A stretch of DNA of 64,000 nucleotides, taken from the NCBI RefSeq assembly GCF_900102785.1, contig NZ_FNGC01000003.1, positions 1 through 64,000 of the forward strand, in the 5' to 3' direction. Below the pieces are notes generated by a model. That model ran no database searches, was not told where the DNA came from, and saw only the letters and a program-made list of their open reading frames with translations. Source of the DNA: Arthrobacter sp. ok362. GTDB lineage: Bacteria; Actinomycetota; Actinomycetes; Actinomycetales; Micrococcaceae. Shown piece after piece: positions 59,032 to 64,000 of the stretch. Position numbers and translations under genes: made by a program. The stretch's first letter is position 1. Each line of letters begins with the position of its first letter.

Positions 59032-59718
59032 GTGGCAGCCACGGATGACATCCTCACCCGCCCCCAGATCGACGACGCCCTGGCGGGCCTGCCGGACTGG
59101 CGGTACCGCCTCGGCGGGCTGGTGACCGTGTACAAGGCGCCGACGGCGGCCGCGGCGCTGGAGCTGATTGCCGCCGTCGGGCGCCTCGCCGAAGAGCAGA
59201 ACCACCACCCGGACCTCGACTGGCGCTACAACCGGGTCTTTCTTCGCTACAGTTCCCATGACGCCGGCACCGAGGTGACGCCGAGGGACGTCAAAGCGGC
59301 GACGGCGGTCAGCGCGGCGGCCGCGGAGGCAGGCGCCGGCGCAGAACCTGGACTGTACCGGTCCGTGGACATTGCCATCGATTCGGACGATCCCGCCGGG
59401 ATTTCGGAGGTCTGGCGCGTAGCCCTGGGCTACCGCAAGGGCAGGTTCGGGGATCTCGTGGACCCGTACGGGCGCGGGCCGGGCCTGTGGTTCCAGGAGA
59501 CGTCCACCCCGAACGACAACCGCATTCACCTCGACATCCATCGGAGCAAGGCCGAATCCGGTGCCGTCCTGGACAAGACGGCGGCCACGGGAGCCTTAAT
59601 GAACCGTGACCACGCACCCAACTGGGTGGTGGTCACGGATGCGCAGGGAAACCGGTTGTGCCTGTGCACTGAGGAAGGGCACGGGCCGGACCTGCCGGAG
59701 CAGGCGCCGCCGGGCTAA
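59032..59718 (+). CDS. Pterin-4a-carbinolamine dehydratase fused to a VOC (glyoxalase-like) domain
   Basis: A 228-aa two-domain protein. Residues about 5-95 are a PCD/DCoH domain with the signature EEQNHHPDLDWRYNRVFLRY. Residues about 108-220 form a VOC domain (VDIAIDSDDPAGISEVWRVA, IHLDIHRSK, WVVVTDAQGNRLCLC). AAGGAG 6 nt before GTG 59032 sets the start. The combined function is not known. Its stop overlaps the stop of the convergent membrane-protein gene. Confidence 0.85.
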   Translation: MAATDDILTRPQIDDALAGLPDWRYRLGGLVTVYKAPTAAAALELIAAVGRLAEEQNHHPDLDWRYNRVFLRYSSHDAGTEVTPRDVKAATAVSAAAAEAGAGAEPGLYRSVDIAIDSDDPAGISEVWRVALGYRKGRFGDLVDPYGRGPGLWFQETSTPNDNRIHLDIHRSKAESGAVLDKTAATGALMNRDHAPNWVVVTDAQGNRLCLCTEEGHGPDLPEQAPPG

Positions 59719-60017
59719 AGCTTCAGGATGGTGGTGAGCCGCTCGGTGTCCTGCCGGGTCCGGGTCTTGCCGAGATACACCACGGCCGCGATCGAGGCCG
59801 CAGTGCCCAGGACCATCGGCAGGATCCACGGGATCCAGGTCAGGCCCGGCTGGTAGCCGAGTCCGGCCGCAATGAAGATGATCCAGCTCAGCATGCCGAC
59901 ACCCGCAGCGACTCCCGCCGGGACGCTGACACCGTATTTCGTGTGCCGCTTGTCGTTGGCCCACACCACGAAGCCCGCAGCAACGGTCACCAGGGCAACC
60001 ACAATCAGGGAAAGCAT
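59715..60017 (-). CDS. Small membrane protein, function unknown
   Basis: A 100-aa protein with three predicted membrane helices (about 2-20, 31-53 and 60-82) and a basic, charged C-terminus (RTRQDTERLTTILKL). No family is recognised. It is convergent with, and overlaps by 4 bp, the PCD-VOC gene. An A/T-richer 137-bp leader with short GTTTTC-type repeats precedes it. Confidence 0.65.
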   Translation of the reverse strand: MLSLIVVALVTVAAGFVVWANDKRHTKYGVSVPAGVAAGVGMLSWIIFIAAGLGYQPGLTWIPWILPMVLGTAASIAAVVYLGKTRTRQDTERLTTILKL

Positions 60018-60154
60018 TCAGGACACCTCACGATAGTGAAGAAAACGACAGTGATGAAAACGGTAGCGAAGAAAAAACGCTGGTGAAAACGGTACGAGGG
60101 ATGCAGCCGCGCAGCTGCTCCAACGGCGGCCGCGGACGGCCGCGGACGGCTGGG

Positions 60155-60379
60155 CTAGAGGGCGCCGAAGCCGACGCGGCGGGCCTCTTCTGCTCCGATT
60201 TCCACGTAGCCCAGGACATTGGCGGGGACAATCACCAGGCGGCCCTTGTCATCCTTCAGCCGCAGTTCGCCGCCCTTGGCGATCGCCTCGCCGACTACCT
60301 TGGCGACGGCGTCGGCGTCCTGGGCCGATTCAAGGACAAGTTCGCGGCCAATGTTCTGAATACCAATCTTTACTTCCAC
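60155..60379 (-). CDS. DUF3107 protein (Rv3208A/TB9.4-like)
   Basis: A 74-aa protein beginning VEVKIGIQNIGRELVLESAQ, from the DUF3107 family found beside the TetR regulator in actinobacteria. Function unknown. GTG 60379 has GGGAGG 8 nt upstream, so the longer frame from 60409 is rejected. Confidence 0.9.
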   Translation of the reverse strand: MEVKIGIQNIGRELVLESAQDADAVAKVVGEAIAKGGELRLKDDKGRLVIVPANVLGYVEIGAEEARRVGFGAL

Positions 60380-60440
60380 AGCAAGGCCTCCCAGCCAATC
60401 AACGTCCAAAAAATGTCTAAGGTCAATCTCTATTTGTAGT

Positions 60441-61154
60441 CTAGGACTCTTTGGGGAAGCGGGAGATTCCGCGCCAAGCTAAACGGTAGATGAGGTCGCT
60501 GGCTACATCGAGATCCAGGTTCCCGGCCGTTTCCAGCCAGTACCGGGCGCTCACCTGGGCCATTCCGGCGAGCCCGCGGCCCAGTAGCTGGGCTTCCAGT
60601 TCGGGCAGCTTGGTGTCCTCGGCGATGACGCGCGCGACGGCGTCGGCAAAGGTCTTGTTGAAGGCTTCCAGCCGTGCACTGACGTCGGGATCGTTGATCA
60701 GGTCCGATTCGAAGACGAGCCGGTGCGCCTGGTCGTCGTGGGCGATGAAGCGGAAGTAGGCGCGCATGACCGCCTGGACGCGTTCGTCATTGTCCTTGGT
60801 GGAATTCAGGGCGCCCAGCAGCAGATCGATCAGCGTGCTGAGATGGCTGTCCAGCAGGGCCAGGTAGAGGTCCCGCTTGGAAGGGAAGTGCTGGTACAGC
60901 ACCGGCTTGCTGACGTGGGCGGTCTCGGCGATCTCATCCATGGCGGCTCCGTGGTAGCCGTTCGCCACGAAAACTTCCTGCGCAGCCGCGAGCAGCTGCG
61001 CCCGGCGTTCGTCACGGGGGAGGCGGGCCGAGCGCTGTCCGCCCCGCGTCTGTCCGGCCGGCGGTTTGCCGGTCTCGTCTCGCTCCACCGGTGCCTGATG
61101 AACCACTGTCGGCCTACTTTCCCTTTTCACCCCATTGCGCGCAATGGCACTCAA
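60441..61154 (-). CDS. TetR-family regulator (Rv3208-like)
   Basis: A 237-aa repressor. The helix-turn-helix lies at about 48-95 (LLAAAQEVFVANGYHGAAMD, AHVSKPVLYQHFPSKRDLY). It keeps the conserved position beside DUF3107 and moeZ. The start is uncertain: TTG 61154 has TACAAC 6 nt upstream, while a GTG at residue 9 is an alternative. The N-terminal 40 residues are basic and poorly conserved in type. Confidence 0.88.
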   Translation of the reverse strand: MSAIARNGVKRESRPTVVHQAPVERDETGKPPAGQTRGGQRSARLPRDERRAQLLAAAQEVFVANGYHGAAMDEIAETAHVSKPVLYQHFPSKRDLYLALLDSHLSTLIDLLLGALNSTKDNDERVQAVMRAYFRFIAHDDQAHRLVFESDLINDPDVSARLEAFNKTFADAVARVIAEDTKLPELEAQLLGRGLAGMAQVSARYWLETAGNLDLDVASDLIYRLAWRGISRFPKES

Positions 61155-61243
61155 ACTGCAGTTGTACTGAACTACCTTGCACTCAATTACACCTTACGCG
61201 CGGGTAATATGACCTGGCGGTATCTTCGGGCATAGATTGAAGT

Positions 61244-62467
61244 ATGGCTTCCAAGTTCACCGCCACCGGTGCCCCCACAACCCCCCAGACGCAGCTGGAT
61301 CCGCGGCCCGGACCGCTGGTTGATCCGGCAGGGGACCTCAGCCCCGACGAGGTGGAACGCTACTCGCGCCACTTGATCATTCCGGAGATCGGCGCGATAG
61401 GCCAGCGGCGCCTCAAGAACGCGAAAGTCCTGGTGATCGGGGCTGGCGGCCTCGGCTCCCCGGCCCTTCTCTATCTCGCCGCCGCCGGGGTCGGCACCCT
61501 CGGCATCGTTGACGACGACGACGTCGACCTCAGCAACCTCCAGCGCCAGATCATCCACGGCGTCGCGGACGTGGGCCGGCCCAAAATCGAGTCCGCCCGC
61601 GATGCCATTGCGGCCCTGAACCCGCTCGTGGACGTCCGGCTCCACAACGTCCGTCTCGACGCTACCAACGCGCTGGAACTCTTTGCCGGCTATGACCTCG
61701 TCCTCGACGGCGCCGACAACTTCGCCACCCGCTACCTCGTCAACGACGCCGCCGCCATCCTCGGCAAGCCCTACGTCTGGGGATCGATCTTCCGTTTCGA
61801 CGGCCAAGTCAGCGTCTTTTGGGAGCAGTTCGGGCCTACGTACCGGGACCTCTACCCGGAGGCGCCGCCGGCCGGATCCGTGCCGTCCTGCGGCGAAGGC
61901 GGCGTGTTCGGCATGCTGTGCGCCGCCGTCGGGGCGCTGATGGTGACCGAGGCCGTCAAACTGATCACCGGCGTCGGCCGGTCCCTGCTGGGCCGGCTGG
62001 CGCTCTATGACGCGCTGGGCGGCACCTGGCGCGAGATCAAGGTGGCACGGGACCCCGAGGCAGCGCGCATCACGGAACTTACCGATTACGAGGCCTTCTG
62101 CGGGATCACCCCAACGGCGGATGCGGGTATTGAGCACACTGTGACGGCGACCCAGCTCGCCACCATGCTGGCCTCGCGCAAGGCCGGCCTCAAGGACTTC
62201 CACCTCATTGACGTGCGGGAGCAGGGGGAATACGAGATCGTCCGCATTGACGGGGCGGAGCTGATCCCGCAGGGCCGCATCCTTGCCGGGGAGGCGTGGC
62301 AGGAACTGCCCCAGGACGCCGAAATCGTCTTCCACTGCAAGGGCGGAACGCGTTCCGCCGCGGTCCTGTCCGCCGCCCGCGCCGCCGGGTACGAGCGCGT
62401 CAGCCACCTCGAGGGCGGCATTCTCGCCTGGGTCCGGGACGTGGAACCCGGGAAGCCGGTGTACTGA
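61244..62467 (+). CDS. moeZ: Adenylyltransferase/sulfurtransferase MoeZ (ThiF-rhodanese)
   Basis: A 407-aa two-domain enzyme activating and thiolating ubiquitin-like sulfur carriers (MoaD, ThiS, CysO types). ThiF domain: GAGGLGSPALLYLAAAGVG and DDDDVDLSNLQRQIIHG. The C-terminal rhodanese domain (about 300-400) has the active Cys in FHCKGGTRSAAV. TAGATT lies 5 nt before ATG 61244, so it may be leaderless. The thiS gene 3 kb away is a possible client. Confidence 0.94.
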   Translation: MASKFTATGAPTTPQTQLDPRPGPLVDPAGDLSPDEVERYSRHLIIPEIGAIGQRRLKNAKVLVIGAGGLGSPALLYLAAAGVGTLGIVDDDDVDLSNLQRQIIHGVADVGRPKIESARDAIAALNPLVDVRLHNVRLDATNALELFAGYDLVLDGADNFATRYLVNDAAAILGKPYVWGSIFRFDGQVSVFWEQFGPTYRDLYPEAPPAGSVPSCGEGGVFGMLCAAVGALMVTEAVKLITGVGRSLLGRLALYDALGGTWREIKVARDPEAARITELTDYEAFCGITPTADAGIEHTVTATQLATMLASRKAGLKDFHLIDVREQGEYEIVRIDGAELIPQGRILAGEAWQELPQDAEIVFHCKGGTRSAAVLSAARAAGYERVSHLEGGILAWVRDVEPGKPVY

Positions 62468-62551
62468 GGCCGGTCGGTCATCCGGCCAGCCACGTCGCGG
62501 CCCGGAAAAACACTCTCCGCCAAGCGGCGCCCTCCAACGAAAGGCCTGGTC

Positions 62552-63574
62552 ATGAGCGAGGAATATACCGTGACGTCCCAGCGGAAGATTGGCTCCGGCC
62601 TTGGCCGGGATTCGACGGCGGCCGAGGTCATCGCCGGCATCGACCTGACCGGGAAGACAGCGATCGTCACGGGCGGCTACTCGGGACTGGGCTTGGAGAC
62701 CGTGCGGGCAATGGCCTCCGCCGGCGCCGCCGTTGTGGTGCCGGCCCGCCGGCCGGAGCACGCCCGCGACGTCCTCGCTGCGGCCGGCCTGGCGCCGGCA
62801 ACCGTAGGCGGCGATGTCAGCGTTGCCGAGCTGGATCTGGCGGACCAGGGCAGTGTGAAGGATTTCGCCGCTGGCTTCCTGGCCGGCGCGGGGCCCGGCA
62901 CAAGCCGCAGCCTGGACATCCTCATCAACAACGCCGCCATCATGGCAAGTCCGGAGCGCAGGGTGGGTCCCGGCTGGGAATCGCAGTTCGCCACGAACCA
63001 CCTGGGCCATTTTGCCCTCACCAACCTGCTGTGGCCGGCGCTTGCCGCGGCGCAGGGAGCCCGGGTGGTCTCGCTGTCCTCCACCGGCCACAAGCTCTCG
63101 GGGATCCGTTTTGATGACCTCAATTTCGACGCCGGCTACGACAAGTGGCGCGCCTACGGCCAGGCCAAGACGGCCAACGCGCTCTTCGCCATCCAGCTCG
63201 ATGCCCTGGGCCGGGACTTTGGCGTGCGGGCCTTCGCCGTGCATCCGGGCGGGATCATGACGGAACTGCAGCGGCACCTGCCGCGGGAGGAGATGATCGC
63301 CGCGGGCTGGATGGACCAGCACGGCAAGCTCGACCCGCGCTTCAAAACACCGGCGCAGGGCGCCGCCACCTCGGTCTGGGCCGCGACGGCGCCGGCGCTC
63401 GAGGGAATGGGCGGCGTCTACTGCGAGGACTGCGACATCGCCGAAGCCACGGTGCCGGGATCGCCTGAAGCGAGGATCAGGGGCGTGGATGCCCATGCGG
63501 TGGACCGGGAGGCTGCTGCGCGGCTGTGGCAGCTGTCGGCCGAAATGACCGGGATCAACGCTTTCCGCGGGTAG
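62552..63574 (+). CDS. Short-chain dehydrogenase/reductase
   Basis: A 340-aa NAD(P)-dependent oxidoreductase. The Rossmann motif is TGGYSGLGLET (residues about 35-45), NNAAIM marks the central strand, and the catalytic S and Y-x3-K are in VSLSSTGHKLSG and YGQAKTANALF. The length and the KTAIVTGGYSG context fit the retinol dehydrogenase/WW-oxidoreductase-like group. Substrate unknown. It follows moeZ by 84 bp. Confidence 0.9.
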   Translation: MSEEYTVTSQRKIGSGLGRDSTAAEVIAGIDLTGKTAIVTGGYSGLGLETVRAMASAGAAVVVPARRPEHARDVLAAAGLAPATVGGDVSVAELDLADQGSVKDFAAGFLAGAGPGTSRSLDILINNAAIMASPERRVGPGWESQFATNHLGHFALTNLLWPALAAAQGARVVSLSSTGHKLSGIRFDDLNFDAGYDKWRAYGQAKTANALFAIQLDALGRDFGVRAFAVHPGGIMTELQRHLPREEMIAAGWMDQHGKLDPRFKTPAQGAATSVWAATAPALEGMGGVYCEDCDIAEATVPGSPEARIRGVDAHAVDREAAARLWQLSAEMTGINAFRG

Positions 63575-63597
63575 GTCCTGGATCAGTCCCGGGGCAG

Positions 63598-64000
63598 CTA
63601 CGCGGTTTCGCGGATGTCGCCCGCGGCGGAACCGGGATCGCCAGGGTTGTGGTCAGCGGCGTTGTGGTCCACGGGGCACGCGGCCGGGAAACCGGCAACA
63701 CCTGAGGCCGCTGCTCCGGGGGAGGGCTCCACCGTGATGCCGTACAGCGCCTCAAGACCGGCAACGTAGGCGTCCTGCTGTCCGTTGGAGGCCAGTTCGC
63801 GCGCCCGGACGGTGGGGACGTGCAGCAGTTGTTTCACCATCCGGCGCAGGGCGAATTCGACTTCCTCGGCGGCGGCGGTGCAGCCGTGCCGGGCCCGGAC
63901 CTTTTCCATCTCCGCGTCCAGGACGTTCATCGTGTGACGGCGCAAGGCGACAATCGCAGAGTCCACGGACCGGGCCTCGCGCTCCTGCTCAAAGGCGCTG
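63598..64000 (-). CDS. hemA: Glutamyl-tRNA reductase, C-terminal part (cut by window end)
   Basis: Only the C-terminal about 133 residues are inside the window. The frame stays open to position 64000 ([11 protein letters not shown] precedes the GTG at 63966, so that codon is internal). The dimerisation domain is recognisable in [20 protein letters not shown] and [20 protein letters not shown]. The last 45 residues are a Pro/Gly/Ala-rich tail. HemA reduces glutamyl-tRNA to glutamate-semialdehyde in heme synthesis. The rest lies to the right. Confidence 0.85.
   Translation of the reverse strand, partial: SAFEQEREARSVDSAIVALRRHTMNVLDAEMEKVRARHGCTAAAEEVEFALRRMVKQLLHVPTVRARELASNGQQDAYVAGLEALYGITVEPSPGAAASGVAGFPAACPVDHNAADHNPGDPGSAAGDIRETA

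Noticed and set aside
61187..63496. Very long antisense open frame (769 codons) across moeZ and the SDR gene
   Set aside because: It is a shadow of two clear genes in high-GC DNA. It has no family resemblance and no start signal.

Overview
The window is high-GC, gene-dense actinobacterial chromosome. It most resembles Arthrobacter/Pseudarthrobacter (Micrococcaceae). The evidence is the protein set (Tat and Cys-anchored lipoproteins, DUF3117, DUF3107, RseA-type anti-sigma factor, actinobacterial DapD, PIG-V-like mannosyltransferase), frequent GTG starts, and gene order. From memory, two blocks keep the order of Mycobacterium tuberculosis: fdxC/dapC-dapD-dapE-LOG-DivIVA-like-DUF3117-O-methyltransferase-sigE-rseA-tatB-mrp-DUF1003-MgtE_N-GSP17M, and rhlE-ferritin-like-DUF3107-TetR-moeZ. 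I saw no rRNA, tRNA, IS transposase or CRISPR array.

Layout. 0.4-5.1 kb: an accessory-looking block (MmyB-type XRE regulator, divergent DHA2 efflux pump, aldo/keto reductase, Tat-lipoprotein flavodoxin) bracketed by imperfect 39-bp direct repeats. 5.3-18.4 kb: two paralogous oligopeptide/dipeptide-type ABC importers in tandem, each lipoprotein-permease-permease-fused double ATPase; the first is interrupted by an antisense PH-domain membrane gene. 18.5-22.1 kb: SGNH lipoprotein, typA/bipA and a small membrane protein. 22.1-23.65 kb: a Vsr-like (DUF559) nuclease gene bracketed by clusters of CATGTCC-type repeats, the most unusual part of the window. 23.7-32 kb: ferredoxin, dapC, gltA, a TetR regulator, two poorly known proteins, dapD and dapE. 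32-35.3 kb: gluABCD-type amino-acid importer. 35.5-48.2 kb: LOG-family protein, DivIVA-like protein, mannosyltransferase, DUF3117, O-methyltransferase, sigE with a large anti-sigma factor, tatB, mrp, DUF1003, MgtE_N/CBS protein, GSP17M protein and aminopeptidase P. 48.3-56 kb: PHP phosphoesterase, orphan DNA methyltransferase, DEAD-box helicase, SHOCT and cupredoxin pair, RNB ribonuclease and ferritin-like protein. 55.7-59 kb: thiE and divergent thiO-thiS-thiG behind a TPP riboswitch. 59-64 kb: PCD-VOC fusion, membrane protein, DUF3107, TetR, moeZ, SDR and the C-terminal part of hemA, cut by the window end.

How the genes work together: dapC, dapD and dapE are three steps of the succinylase route to diaminopimelate. 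thiOSG make the thiazole half of thiamine, and thiE joins it to the pyrimidine. sigE, its anti-sigma factor and tatB form an envelope-stress and export group. A recurrent regulatory theme is a TANNNT box 6-7 nt upstream of the start codon in at least eleven genes, which suggests leaderless transcripts. All three solute-binding protein genes are followed inside their operons by strong hairpins.
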